A stretch of 64,000 nt of DNA from JAUASW01 sp036880965 (lineage in GTDB: Bacteria > Pseudomonadota > Gammaproteobacteria > Burkholderiales > Burkholderiaceae_C). A program made the position numbers and the translations under genes. Every line of letters starts with the position of its first letter. Within the stretch, counting starts at the first letter, position 1. Positions 52,872 to 62,135 of the stretch are shown piece by piece. The notes under the pieces are model-generated. The model was not told the origin of the DNA. It did no database searches and was given only the letters and a program-made list of their open reading frames with translations. The stretch covers positions 620,001-684,000 of the forward strand of contig NZ_JBAJMV010000001.1 in NCBI RefSeq assembly GCF_036880965.1. Direction: 5' to 3'.

Positions 52872-55040
52872 TTACTGAACGCCCATCTCCTTCAGCAGGT
52901 TGTCGGCCTTGTCGACGACCTTCATTTGCCACTGCATGTAGCGGGCGTCCAGCACGATGGAGCGAACCATCTTGGGGTTGAAGTCCACGTCGGCGATCAC
53001 GGCGTCCAGCGTGCCGTCAAACAGCAGGCCCACCAGCTCGGCCTTGCTGTTCAGCACTGGCGAGCCGGAGTTGCCACCGGTGGTGTCCAGCGTGGCCAGG
53101 AAGTTGACCGGCACATTGCCCAGTTCCTTGGCGGCGTACTTGTCGAACTTCTTGGCCTTGATGGCGGCCAGCTGTGCAGCCGGTGCATTGAACTCGCCCG
53201 TGCCCGTGGCCTTGGCGCTGACGCCGGCCAGGGTGGTGAACGGCGTCCAGTTGCTGCCATCGGCGCCCGGCGTGCGGCCGGTCACCTTGCCGAAGCTCAC
53301 GCGCAGCGTGCTGTTGGCATCGGGGTACAGGGCTTCCTTGCGGCTGGCCTTGTAGGCCATCAGGGCCTTCATGGTGCTGGCATAGGCCTGCTGCACGCGG
53401 CCGCCCAGTTCCTTGTCGCGGGTTTCGCGGGCTTCGTCGTCGGCATACAGGGCCACGGCGGCCTTGATGAAGGCGTCGTCGCTGGCCTTGAAGTCGGCCG
53501 GCTTCTTGCCGACCCAAGACGTGCGCTCGGCGCGGTCAGCCAGCTTGGAGCCGGCGTACAGCACGTCCAGGCGAGCCTTGATGGCGGCCTCGTTCATGCC
53601 GGCCGTCAGGCCCAGGGCCGACAGGAAGGTCGGGTTCAGCGTGCTGGCCGGCTGGGCCAGGTACTTGACCAGGAAGCTGGCGGCGATGGCCTTGTCGACC
53701 TTCTCGTCGTAGCGGCGCTCCAGCGACTGCAGGCCGGCAGCGATGCGGCTCATGTCGCGGGCCTGGAAGCCGGACTTGCGCTCGGCATCAGGCTTTTGCT
53801 GTTCCTCAGCCAGCTTCACCAGCGTGCGGGCCGTGCCCAGCAGCGTGGGGCTGCCCATGCCCATGGCCATCTCGGCCTTGCCGATGGCCTGGCGCTCGGC
53901 GATCAGCTTCTCGGCCGTGGCGAAGTCGGCGCCCCATTCCTTGGCGCGCTTCGGGTCGGCATTGACCCAGGCCTTCAGATCGGCATAGCCCTTTTGCTTG
54001 CGGTCCAGGATGTCGGAGCCGATGTAGCTCTCCTGCTGGCCCTGGAAGTTCTTCATCGTGTTGTTCAGGCCGGCGACCGTGCTGGCGTACTTCAGCTCGG
54101 CGTCCTTGCGGCCTTCGGTCTCGGCCTTGATGATGGCCAGGCGTTGCTCGAACGCGCTGATCACGGTGGGCTGCTGCCAGCTGAAGGTGAAGTCCACTTC
54201 CACCGGCAGGCGGTAGCGGTTGGTGCGGCCGGGGTAGCCGGTGACCATCACGAAGTCGTTTTCCTTCAGCGGGCTGCTGGCCAGCTTCAGGTAGGACTTG
54301 GGCTGGTAGGGCTTGTTGTCCTTGCTGTAGTCGGCCGGCTTGCCGTCCGGGCCCACGTAGGCGCGGTAGAAGCTGTAGTCGCCCGTGTGGCGCGGCCACA
54401 TCCAGTTGTCGGTGTCGCCACCGAACTTGCCGACACCGTCGGCCGGTGCGTGCACCAGGCGCACGTCACGGATTTCCATCTGCTTGATCAGCTGGTACTG
54501 CACGCCGCCGTAGAAGCCGTAGACGTTGCAGCGGTGGCCGGCGTCCTTCTCGCACTCGGCGACCAGGGCCTTCTCGTTGGCTTCCATCGCATCGACACGG
54601 GCCTTGCCCGTCAGCGCGGCCACCTTGGCGTCGATCACGCGGTCCGTCACGTCCTTGACCTCGGAGGTCACGAACACGCGGCTGCCCGGAGCGGCCGGCA
54701 GCTCGTCGGCGAACGTGGCGGCCAGGAAGCCGTTCTTGATCAGGTCGCGGTCAGGACGCGAGTTGTACTGGATGCTGCCGTAGGCGCAGTGGTGGTTGGT
54801 GACCACCAGGCCTTGCGGCGAGACGAACGAAGCGGTGCAGCCACCCAGGCTGATCACGGCGTTCATCGGGAATTGGGTCAGGTCCTTCAGCTTGGCCGGG
54901 TCCAGGGCCAGGCCGGCGGCCTTCAGCGGCGCTGCGATCTGCGGCAGTTGCGAGGGCATCCACATGCCTTCTTCGGCGCGCGCGGCACCGGCGGCAGCCA
55001 GGGCCAGGATGGCCAGGCTCAGCGAGGAGAGCTTTTTCAT
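52872..55040 (-). CDS. S46 family dipeptidyl peptidase (DPP7-like)
   Basis: A 722-residue exported serine peptidase that releases dipeptides from peptide N termini. The signal peptide (about 1-22) ends AGAARAEEG. The chymotrypsin-like double barrel contains the catalytic His in VVTNHHCAYG, Asp in FGGDTDNWMWPRH and Ser in TTGGNSGSPVLN; a helical cap domain sits between. In the family, the residue after FD in the S1 pocket separates DPP7 (Gly) from acidic-specific DPP11 (Arg); here LVGLLFDGTLD has Gly, favouring DPP7-type specificity. A terminator follows. Confidence 0.94.
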   Translation of the reverse strand: MKKLSSLSLAILALAAAGAARAEEGMWMPSQLPQIAAPLKAAGLALDPAKLKDLTQFPMNAVISLGGCTASFVSPQGLVVTNHHCAYGSIQYNSRPDRDLIKNGFLAATFADELPAAPGSRVFVTSEVKDVTDRVIDAKVAALTGKARVDAMEANEKALVAECEKDAGHRCNVYGFYGGVQYQLIKQMEIRDVRLVHAPADGVGKFGGDTDNWMWPRHTGDYSFYRAYVGPDGKPADYSKDNKPYQPKSYLKLASSPLKENDFVMVTGYPGRTNRYRLPVEVDFTFSWQQPTVISAFEQRLAIIKAETEGRKDAELKYASTVAGLNNTMKNFQGQQESYIGSDILDRKQKGYADLKAWVNADPKRAKEWGADFATAEKLIAERQAIGKAEMAMGMGSPTLLGTARTLVKLAEEQQKPDAERKSGFQARDMSRIAAGLQSLERRYDEKVDKAIAASFLVKYLAQPASTLNPTFLSALGLTAGMNEAAIKARLDVLYAGSKLADRAERTSWVGKKPADFKASDDAFIKAAVALYADDEARETRDKELGGRVQQAYASTMKALMAYKASRKEALYPDANSTLRVSFGKVTGRTPGADGSNWTPFTTLAGVSAKATGTGEFNAPAAQLAAIKAKKFDKYAAKELGNVPVNFLATLDTTGGNSGSPVLNSKAELVGLLFDGTLDAVIADVDFNPKMVRSIVLDARYMQWQMKVVDKADNLLKEMGVQ

Positions 55041-55295
55041 TGAATCAGGTCCAGGTGGGGCGCGCCGGGGTGGGCGCGGGGCGTATGGCCTTGTGGGCCG
55101 AACAGCAAAGCCCAGAAGACTAGCACCGTTCTAAGGGTTTCCCCATAAGGCTTGCCCGAATGACGAAAGTCACCCCTGATGGTCCGAAGCCCAGGCGACG
55201 ATACAAAAATCATCGCGTCGAAGCCCGGGAAAGCTGGCGCCAGGGCCCGGATTGCGCGATAAAGGTCCCTGACGCGAAGCTGACAGGAGCACCCC

Positions 55296-55562
55296 ATGAC
55301 GGTCCGACAACTCAGCCTGATCAAGCGCTGGCTGCGCCTGCATTCGCGCGGCCATGCGGTGGAATTGCAAGCCTGGGACCTGGTGCTGATGGCCTGGCTG
55401 GTGGGCCTGCTGGGCGTGCCCGTGGTCATCATGTTGGACGCGCCACTGTGGCTGCTGGCCTGCCTGACGGCCCATCTGCTGCCCGAAATGTATTCAGCCG
55501 CGCGGGTGCGGCTGCACCGGCGCGGCGTCTTGCGGTGTGACTACGAAGCGCTGCTGAGATGA
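55296..55562 (+). CDS. Small hypothetical membrane protein
   Basis: An 88-residue protein with an AGGAG ribosome site 7 bases upstream. A basic start (KRWLRLHSRGH) precedes two hydrophobic stretches (about 28-48 and 50-62) and a basic C terminus (ARVRLHRRGVLRCDY). I do not recognise a family. It is divergent from the S46 peptidase (255-base gap, no other gene seen there) and converges with the next small gene, with one base between the stops. Confidence 0.6.
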   Translation: MTVRQLSLIKRWLRLHSRGHAVELQAWDLVLMAWLVGLLGVPVVIMLDAPLWLLACLTAHLLPEMYSAARVRLHRRGVLRCDYEALLR

Positions 55563-55563
55563 A

Positions 55564-55866
55564 TCAGTGAATCAGCCCGATCCACTCACCGGCGCTCTGG
55601 TAGCTCTCGAACAAGGTCAGCGAGAGCTCGCGCAGTTCGGTGTTGCTGCTGGCATGGCCCTTGGCCAGGCGCTCGAAGGCATAGAGCCGGTCGTAGATCA
55701 TTCGGGTGGGCTGCACCGCAGTGCCTTCCTGCCGCATCAGTTGCTCGAAGTGCTGCAGCTCGCCCATGGCGACAGGACCGGCAATCAGGCTGCCGAGGTC
55801 GAACGATTCGTCCTGCCACAGCGTGCCGGCATTGGATGCGGGAACCAGATCGAGCGGGATGAACAT
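55564..55866 (-). CDS. Small hypothetical protein
   Basis: A 100-residue soluble protein. It starts MFIPLDLVPASNAGTLWQ, and its C-terminal half is helical (FEQLMRQEGTAVQPTRM, LYAFERLAKGH, LTLFESYQSAGEW). ATG 55866 is preceded by GAGG. No family is recognised. A longer in-frame start at 55944 exists but encodes a less protein-like N terminus. Confidence 0.55.
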   Translation of the reverse strand: MFIPLDLVPASNAGTLWQDESFDLGSLIAGPVAMGELQHFEQLMRQEGTAVQPTRMIYDRLYAFERLAKGHASSNTELRELSLTLFESYQSAGEWIGLIH

Positions 55867-55978
55867 GGGCGGCCTCATCGACGGAATGCTTGTGCCGCCA
55901 TGATGCGAGCCGGCGCCAAAACTTAAGTCCGAAAAAGCAGGCAAAGACCCCGCTAATTCGGCTCAAGCCGGGTGCAGG

Positions 55979-56536
55979 TCAGTCGACGTTGGGACTTTCA
56001 GGCCGACCGTGCAGCGCCGGCCCCGTCTCCTGGATGAAGCTGTCCAGCTTCTGGCACCAGCTCGCAGCCGGGGCTTCAAGCTCTTCCAGGCGCAAGACCT
56101 CAATGCCGGCATCTGCCAGCATCTTGTCGGCCGCGCCGTTCTGCGCGACGTGGGTGGACTTCTTCTCGAGAAAGACCACGCGCTTGATGCCCACCTGGAT
56201 GATGGACTGCACGCAGCGCGGGCACGGGAACTGCGTCGTGTAGATGGTGCCGCCGGTCAGCGGCAAGACCACGCAATTGAGGATGGCGTTGACCTCGGCA
56301 TGCACGATGTAGCTGTGGCGCGAGCGCAGCGGGTTGTCGTCCTCGTCGGCCCAATAGCTCGGGTCTTCATCGTCGCAACCGCGCGGCAGGCCGTTGTAGC
56401 CGACGCCCAGGATCTTGTTGTCCGCACCGGCGATGCAGGCGCCGTTGCGCTTGCGGCCGTCCTTGGAACGGGCGGCGGCCAGCAGGGCAACGCCCATGAA
56501 CATCGAATGCCAGTGGATCAGAGGTGTGTTTTGCAT
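55979..56536 (-). CDS. dCMP deaminase family protein
   Basis: A 185-residue zinc-dependent deaminase. The zinc ligands are in IVHAEVNAILN (His and catalytic Glu) and TQFPCPRCVQSII (PCPRC cysteines). GVGYNGLPRGCDDEDPSYW matches the dCMP-deaminase N-terminal region. It would convert dCMP to dUMP for thymidylate synthesis; an extended C terminus is present. ATG 56536 faces the divergent Crp/Fnr gene, 52 bases away. Confidence 0.9.
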   Translation of the reverse strand: MQNTPLIHWHSMFMGVALLAAARSKDGRKRNGACIAGADNKILGVGYNGLPRGCDDEDPSYWADEDDNPLRSRHSYIVHAEVNAILNCVVLPLTGGTIYTTQFPCPRCVQSIIQVGIKRVVFLEKKSTHVAQNGAADKMLADAGIEVLRLEELEAPAASWCQKLDSFIQETGPALHGRPESPNVD

Positions 56537-56588
56537 CGCAGGGAAAGTGTACCCATGGCCCGACGATGCCTCCCTAGAATGCCCCGCC

Positions 56589-57254
56589 ATGGACCTGCAA
56601 GAGATGCTCACGAAATCAATTTGGGGCCGCAACCTCGCCGCTGCGGAGCTCGCCCGCGTGCTGCAGGATGCGCGTGAGCGCAAGGTGCCGGCGGGCGAAG
56701 CCATCGTCAGCAGCGGGCAGTTGGCCCAGCACTGGCTCGGCCTGATCAGCGGCTTCGGCAAGATGAGCGTGGGCTCGGCCGAGGGCCGCGAGACCAGCCT
56801 GACCAGCATCGCCAGCGGGGGCTGGTTTGGCGAGGGCACCTTGATCAAGCGCGGGCACTGGCAGTACGACGCGGTGGCGCTGCGCGATTGCCGCGTGGCG
56901 CAGCTGCCGCGTGAAACTTTCGAATGGCTGCGCGCCACCAGCCTGCCCTTCAATCACCACCTGCAAGTGCTGATGAGTGCGCGGATGGGTCAGTTCATTG
57001 CCCGGATGTGCGATGACCGTCTGCTCGACTCCACTGCCCGCGTCGCCCACTGCCTGGCCGGCCTGTTCAATCCCGAGCTCTACCCGGAGCCCGGCAGCTT
57101 CATCGACATCCGCCAGGCCGAGCTGGGCCAGATGGCCGGCGTTTCGCGCCAGCGCGCCAATCGCGCCTTGCAGCTGCTCGAGCAGCAGGGGCTGGTGAGC
57201 CTGTCTCGCCGCGGAATCGAGGTGCACGACCTGCCCAGGCTGCGCGCCTATTGA
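56589..57254 (+). CDS. Crp/Fnr family transcriptional regulator
   Basis: A 221-residue regulator with an N-terminal cyclic-nucleotide-binding-like barrel (about 15-125: VPAGEAIVSSGQLAQ, GGWFGEGTLIKRG) and a C-terminal winged helix with AELGQMAGVSRQRANRALQL. It lacks the Cys cluster of FNR and shows no clear cAMP-phosphate Arg/Ser pair, so the signal is unknown. It sits between dCMP deaminase (divergent) and a peptide transporter (same strand, 111-base gap), either of which may be a target. Confidence 0.92.
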   Translation: MDLQEMLTKSIWGRNLAAAELARVLQDARERKVPAGEAIVSSGQLAQHWLGLISGFGKMSVGSAEGRETSLTSIASGGWFGEGTLIKRGHWQYDAVALRDCRVAQLPRETFEWLRATSLPFNHHLQVLMSARMGQFIARMCDDRLLDSTARVAHCLAGLFNPELYPEPGSFIDIRQAELGQMAGVSRQRANRALQLLEQQGLVSLSRRGIEVHDLPRLRAY

Positions 57255-57365
57255 GACGCTGTTGAGAGCTTGCTGGCGCCAGGCACCCCCTTGTCAAGGC
57301 GGGTTGCCAGCGCAGCCCAATTCGAGGACAGTCGCGCCCAGTTCAAATCAGAGCCGGGACCCGCC

Positions 57366-58784
57366 TTGTCTTCTGCATCCACCGCCGCCACACCGGCCGC
57401 ACCCTACATACGCGACGACCGCGCGTTCTTCGGCCATCCGGCCGGCCTCGGCTGGCTCTCGTTCTGCGAGCTCTGGGAGCGCTTCTCCTACTACGGCATG
57501 CAGGCGCTGCTGGTGCTGTACCTCAGCAACTACCTGTTCCTGCCGGAGAACATCGGCAACGTCGCCGGCATCCATCAGCTGCGCGCCCTCATTGAAGGCG
57601 TGACCGGCCCGCGCTCGCCGCAGCAACTGGCCTCGGTGGTGTTCGGCCTCTACGCCGGCTTCGTCTACCTGACCCCGCTGTTCGGCGGACTGCTGGCCGA
57701 CCGGGTGCTGGGCCGCACGAAGACGGTCGTCATCGGCGCCGTGCTGATGGCGCTGGGCCATTTCCTGATGGCCTTCGAGCTGCTGTTCCTGGTCGCGCTG
57801 GCCTGCCTGCTGCTGGGCGTTGGCTGCTTCAAGGGCAATATCGCCGCTCAGGTCGGCTCGCTCTATGCCCCGGGCGACAAGCGTCGCGCCAGCGCCTTCC
57901 AGATCTTCATGCTGGCGATACAGATTGCCGTGATCGTGGCGCCCATCGTCTGCGGCACGCTCGGCGAGAAGGTGGCCTGGCATTGGGGCTTTGGCGCTGC
58001 CGGCGTGGGCATGGTGTTCGGCCTGTTTGTCTACCTGGCCGGCCGCAAATGGCTGCCGCCAGAAACGCCGCGCGTGAAGAATGCCGACGCGAAAGCGCCC
58101 AGGCAGCCCATGACTCGACGCGACAAGGCGCGCTTTGCGCTGCTGATTGGCCTGATCCCGGTGCTGATGCTGTCCATCGTCGGCAACCAGCAGTACAACA
58201 ACGCCTTCCCGCTGTGGTCGCAGAAGAACATGGACCTGCTGCTGTTCGGCTGGCAGGTGCCGGTGACCTGGCTGCAGTCGGTGGACGCGGTGATGAGCAC
58301 CACGACCATGATCTTCTCCATCGCCTTCTGGCGCTGGTGGGCCACGCGCCGCCGCGAGCCCGATGAAGTGACCAAGATGGCCCTAGGCGCCCTGCTCGCT
58401 GCCTGCGCGCCAGCGCTACTGATGATCGCCTCCGTCACCGTCGATGGTGGCCAGGGCAAGGTCAGCTTCGCCTGGACGATCGGCTACACGCTGCTCAACA
58501 ACCTGGGCTTCGCCAACATCCTGCCGGTCGGCATGGCGCTGTACTCACGCACCGCCCCGCTGCGCATGGAAGGCCTGTTCCTGGGCATCTACTACCTGCA
58601 TCTTTTCCTCGGCAACACGTTCGTCGGCTGGCTGGCAGGCTTCCTTGAAGAGATGAGCGGCATGCAGTTCTGGGGCCTGCATGCCGTGCTGGTCGCCAGC
58701 GCCGGCGTGCTGCTGCTGGCGGTCAAGCTGTTCTTCGGCAAGCTGCTGGAGCCGGACGATCAAGCGGCCGGCGCCCAGGCCTAA
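57366..58784 (+). CDS. POT family proton-dependent peptide transporter
   Basis: A 472-residue inner-membrane protein with 12-14 helices that imports di- and tripeptides with protons. The hallmark is ELWERFSYYGMQALL (ExxERFxYYG proton site), with FVYLTPLFGGLLADR, GVGCFKGNIAAQVG, and a later FANILPVGMALYSR. TTG 57366 is my choice of start; a TTG at 57270 would add 32 weakly conserved residues. It fits with the window's dipeptidyl peptidases (S9, S46), which would supply dipeptides to import. Confidence 0.92.
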   Translation: MSSASTAATPAAPYIRDDRAFFGHPAGLGWLSFCELWERFSYYGMQALLVLYLSNYLFLPENIGNVAGIHQLRALIEGVTGPRSPQQLASVVFGLYAGFVYLTPLFGGLLADRVLGRTKTVVIGAVLMALGHFLMAFELLFLVALACLLLGVGCFKGNIAAQVGSLYAPGDKRRASAFQIFMLAIQIAVIVAPIVCGTLGEKVAWHWGFGAAGVGMVFGLFVYLAGRKWLPPETPRVKNADAKAPRQPMTRRDKARFALLIGLIPVLMLSIVGNQQYNNAFPLWSQKNMDLLLFGWQVPVTWLQSVDAVMSTTTMIFSIAFWRWWATRRREPDEVTKMALGALLAACAPALLMIASVTVDGGQGKVSFAWTIGYTLLNNLGFANILPVGMALYSRTAPLRMEGLFLGIYYLHLFLGNTFVGWLAGFLEEMSGMQFWGLHAVLVASAGVLLLAVKLFFGKLLEPDDQAAGAQA

Positions 58785-58799
58785 AGCGAGCTCGCACAG

Positions 58800-58892
58800 C
58801 CGACCTCCACGTCCGCAAATCTGCGTGGGCTCGGTGGTCCACAGCAGTTCGAAATGGATGTTGCCGCAGTGGTAGCGACCGGGGATGAGCAT
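58800..58892 (-). pseudogene. GFA family gene remnant (N terminus only)
   Basis: About 30 codons from ATG 58892 match the start of a GFA-type zinc protein: MLIPGRYHCGNIHFELLW followed by TEPTQI. Intact relatives then continue with PARACxCSFC, but here the similarity stops (CGRGGRL), and the frame runs into the antisense of the POT gene. The first zinc Cys of the usual CHC pair is Tyr. It is best read as a truncated leftover. Confidence 0.6.
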
Positions 58893-59057
58893 GGGGGACG
58901 AGTTTGACGATTTGACGATTGCAGCGCCACGGCGGGCTCAACCTGGAGACTTGATCAAATAGTCGAGTGCCCGCCTGAGACGGGCCCCGAGGCCAGTGCA
59001 AAATCTGCCCCCAGCTTGCAAGTTCGCAAGCGCCACCCTAGATCGCCGTACGTTCTC

Positions 59058-59690
59058 ATGCCAAAAATCCCTCACAAGCCTTTCGTCATCGGTGTCGCAG
59101 GGGGCAGCGGCAGCGGCAAATCCACGGTCACGCGCCAGGTGCTGGCAGCCATCGGGCCGGAGAACGTGGCGGTGGTGATGCAGGACGACTACTACCGGGA
59201 CCAGTCCCACATGCCGCCGCAGGACCGGCGCAAGCAGAACTACGACCATCCCGATGCCTTTGACTGGCCGCTGATGACTCAGCACCTGGCCGCGCTGCGC
59301 AAGGGCGAAGCCATCGAGATGCCGGTGTATGACTTCGCGGCCGACAACCGCTCCAGCGACACCATCACCGTGACGCCCGCGCCGGTGATCCTGGTCGAGG
59401 GTCTGTTCGCCCTGTACGACACCAAGCTGCGCAACATGATGTCGCTGAAGATCTATGTGGACACGGCCTCGGACGTGCGCTTCATCCGCCGGCTGCAGCG
59501 CGATATTTCCGAGCGCGGCCGCAGCACCGAGTCGGTGGTGAACCAGTACCTGGAGACCGTGCGCCCGATGCACAAGCAGTTCATCGAGCCGACCAAGCGC
59601 TACGCCGACGTGATCCTGCCGCACGGCGCCAATGGGCCGGCGGTGGAACTCATCACGACCAAGGTGATGAGCCTGCTGCAACCAAAATAG
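59058..59690 (+). CDS. udk: Uridine kinase
   Basis: A 210-residue kinase that phosphorylates uridine and cytidine with ATP or GTP. The P-loop is VAGGSGSGKSTVTRQ, followed by QDDYYRDQSHM, NYDHPDAFDWPLM, PVYDFAADNRSSDT, VILVEGLFALYD and IRRLQRDISERGRS. Length and motif order match Udk. The 273-base gap upstream holds the GFA remnant and a GGCGGGC/GCCCGCC pair of unknown role. Confidence 0.96.
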   Translation: MPKIPHKPFVIGVAGGSGSGKSTVTRQVLAAIGPENVAVVMQDDYYRDQSHMPPQDRRKQNYDHPDAFDWPLMTQHLAALRKGEAIEMPVYDFAADNRSSDTITVTPAPVILVEGLFALYDTKLRNMMSLKIYVDTASDVRFIRRLQRDISERGRSTESVVNQYLETVRPMHKQFIEPTKRYADVILPHGANGPAVELITTKVMSLLQPK

Positions 59691-59750
59691 CGGCGCTGAG
59701 CCCCGCGGAGCCGCCGGGCCAGATCGGCGGCCTTGAGAACCGCCGACCGC

Positions 59751-61925
59751 CTACTGCTTCATTGGCTCGCCAGGCAGGCTTGTGACCACGACGGGACGGG
59801 TCGACAAGGCACTCGATTCCATCTGAGTCTTGCCCTCCTTCAAGGCAGCGCTGTCCGACAGGATGCTGACCGCCTCATTCAGGAGGATGTCGACGACAGA
59901 CTTCTGCGTCTTCTCGATGGCCAGATCCTTGCTGAGCTTGCGCTCGTTGAATTGCAGGCCATCGTCCGCCAGCACGCCGGCCGCACTGCTGCCTCCAGCG
60001 CCCAGGATGGCGCTCAGGCGAGCCTCTGAATCGGCGCGCTCCTTTCTCCGCTTCGCTTCATTGAGCGAAATCACATTGTTCTTGCGACGTTGCTGGGCCT
60101 TGGCAAGATCCTCAACGAGGCCCTGGTATTCACGGTCGCGTTGCACACGGCTCTCGTGCCACGCCAGCAGGCGCGGAACTTGAGCGGCGATCTGGCCCAC
60201 AGGCACGTAGTCGACCGCCTTGATGCGCGTCCAAGGCAAGGCATTGCCAAAGCTCGACTCGCCGAACGAGGCGGCGTCGCCACTGGCCAAGAGGCTGATG
60301 TCCGGTGTCACGCCGCGCAATTGCGTGGTTCCCCCGTTCACCCGGAAAAACTGCGCGATGGTCAGCTTCAATTCGCCATACACGGGGCTTGTGTTCTTGG
60401 CGATCTGGTCGAGGTCAGCCACGGTCTGGACCGTCCCCTTGCCGAAGCTGGGCTCGCCGATGACCAGGCCCCGGCCGTAGTCCTGAATCGCCGCGGCGAA
60501 GATTTCCGACGCTGAGGCCGAGGACCTGTTGATCAGCACGCCCATCGGACCGTCCCAGGCCACGCCAGTATTGATGTTTCTCTCGACGCTGATCTCGCCT
60601 CGGGCATTGCGCGTCTGGACCACCGGCACCTTGCCGACGAACAGCCCTGTCAGGCCAATGGCCTCCCGCAGCGAGCCGCCGCCGTTGTTGCGCAGGTCGA
60701 TCAGCACAGCCTCGACCTTCTGGGCCTTCATGTCTGCCAGCAACCGTGCCACGTCACGCCCGGCGCTGCGGTAGTCCTTGTCACCCCTGCGTAGCCCTTC
60801 CACATCCTCGTAGAACGATGGCAGGGTGATCACGCCGATCAGGCGCTTGCCTTCGCCAGTCGCCACCGAATAGACCTTGGCCTTGGCCGCGCTGTCCTGC
60901 ATCGTGATGGTCTTGCGGACCAGGACGACGGTCTTCAACGGCGCATCGGGCCCCTGGTCGGCGGGCAGGACGTCCAGGCGCACGGTTGACCCCACCGCGC
61001 CACGCACCAGCGCCACCGTGTCGTCCAGGCGCCAGCCGACCACGTCTTCGAGGGGGCTCGTCTCGCCTTGGGCAACGCCCACGATGCGGTCGCCCACCTG
61101 CAGCTTGCCTGACAGGAGGGCGGGCCCGCCGGCCACCAATTCCCGGATGGTGGCGTAGCCGTCGATATCGGTCAGGACGGCGCCAATGCCCGCCAACGAC
61201 AGGCGCATCGAAATGTCGAAATTCTCTGCGGCACGCGGCCCCAGATAGTTGGTGTGGGGCTCGATCGCCGTCGTGTAGGCGTTCATGAACGCCTGGAAGG
61301 CGTCGCTGGCCTTGATCTTGCCGATGCGCTTCTCGGCGCTGGCGTAGCGCTTGTCGAGCACCTTGGCGATGGCGGCGTCGTCCTGGCCCGCGAGCTTGAG
61401 CCGCAACCAGTCGTTCTTCACGCGCTTGCGCCACAGGTCCAGCGAATCCGCCTCGGTAGCGGGCCAGGGCTGGTCCTTGCGATCCATCATCAGCGTTTCA
61501 TCGCCGCTGAAATCGAACCCCTTGAGCAGCAGGCTGCGGGCATAGGCCATGCGCTCGACGGCCCGGCGCTCGTACAGATTGAAAATCTCGAAGGGCACGC
61601 GCAAGTCCTCGCCAAGGATCGCGTCGTCAAGCCGGGCTTTATCGACGGCCAGGCGGTCAATGTCCGACTGCAGGAAGTAGAGCTTCTCGGGGTCCAGCGC
61701 TTTCAGGTACTGGTCGAACATCTTGCTCGACAGGGCATCGTCCAGCGGAACGGCCTTGTAATGAAAGCGAGAGAGCAGCTCTGCAGCCAGCCGAGCCGCC
61801 TTGACCTCCTGCCCTGCCGGCTTCAGCGGAGGCGGGTAAGCAAGCCCAGAGTCCGCCGCCACAACAACGGTGGTTGTGAAAGCCAGCGTCAGCCAGAACC
61901 CAATCAGCTTTTGTTTCAATCTCAC
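59751..61925 (-). CDS. prc: Carboxy-terminal processing protease Prc/Tsp
   Basis: A 724-residue S41A periplasmic protease that degrades proteins with nonpolar C termini and regulates peptidoglycan hydrolases. The signal peptide (about 1-24) ends VVVAADS. The N-terminal helical domain carries FMNAYTTAIEPHTNYLGPRA, the PDZ domain spans about 235-330 (GIGAVLTDIDGYATIREL), and the catalytic pair is Ser in SSASASEIFAAA and Lys in SFGKGTVQ. The C-terminal domain is Lys-rich. Length matches Tsp (about 680-720). Confidence 0.95.
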   Translation of the reverse strand: MRLKQKLIGFWLTLAFTTTVVVAADSGLAYPPPLKPAGQEVKAARLAAELLSRFHYKAVPLDDALSSKMFDQYLKALDPEKLYFLQSDIDRLAVDKARLDDAILGEDLRVPFEIFNLYERRAVERMAYARSLLLKGFDFSGDETLMMDRKDQPWPATEADSLDLWRKRVKNDWLRLKLAGQDDAAIAKVLDKRYASAEKRIGKIKASDAFQAFMNAYTTAIEPHTNYLGPRAAENFDISMRLSLAGIGAVLTDIDGYATIRELVAGGPALLSGKLQVGDRIVGVAQGETSPLEDVVGWRLDDTVALVRGAVGSTVRLDVLPADQGPDAPLKTVVLVRKTITMQDSAAKAKVYSVATGEGKRLIGVITLPSFYEDVEGLRRGDKDYRSAGRDVARLLADMKAQKVEAVLIDLRNNGGGSLREAIGLTGLFVGKVPVVQTRNARGEISVERNINTGVAWDGPMGVLINRSSASASEIFAAAIQDYGRGLVIGEPSFGKGTVQTVADLDQIAKNTSPVYGELKLTIAQFFRVNGGTTQLRGVTPDISLLASGDAASFGESSFGNALPWTRIKAVDYVPVGQIAAQVPRLLAWHESRVQRDREYQGLVEDLAKAQQRRKNNVISLNEAKRRKERADSEARLSAILGAGGSSAAGVLADDGLQFNERKLSKDLAIEKTQKSVVDILLNEAVSILSDSAALKEGKTQMESSALSTRPVVVTSLPGEPMKQ

Positions 61926-62135
61926 TCCACCACGGTTGAACCGAAGAACTCAGGGTCGATGCCAATCCTGGTCGATGGCTTGGTCGCTTGCCTGATCGCT
62001 TGCATGCCCAGGACCTGAACGCCGGTTGCTCATCGAAGGATACCTACGGCCCGGATACTGCCACGAGTCACGGGGGCTGACGTTCGTGACGGGCAGCTCC
62101 ACAATCCGGACGCACCCGCTTGTTGGCGCTGCCGC

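Noticed and set aside
52764..55043. Open 759-codon frame on the plus strand
   Set aside because: It is the antisense of the S46 peptidase gene; long antisense frames are expected at this GC content, and the product is His/Gln/Val-rich with no domain.
58545..58892. 115-codon minus-strand gene
   Set aside because: Only the first ~30 codons resemble a protein family; the remainder is antisense to the POT transporter, so it was called a remnant.
58950..58965. FNR-like TTGATCAA sequence upstream of udk
   Set aside because: It is a contiguous palindrome lacking the four-base spacer of an FNR site (TTGAT-N4-ATCAA).
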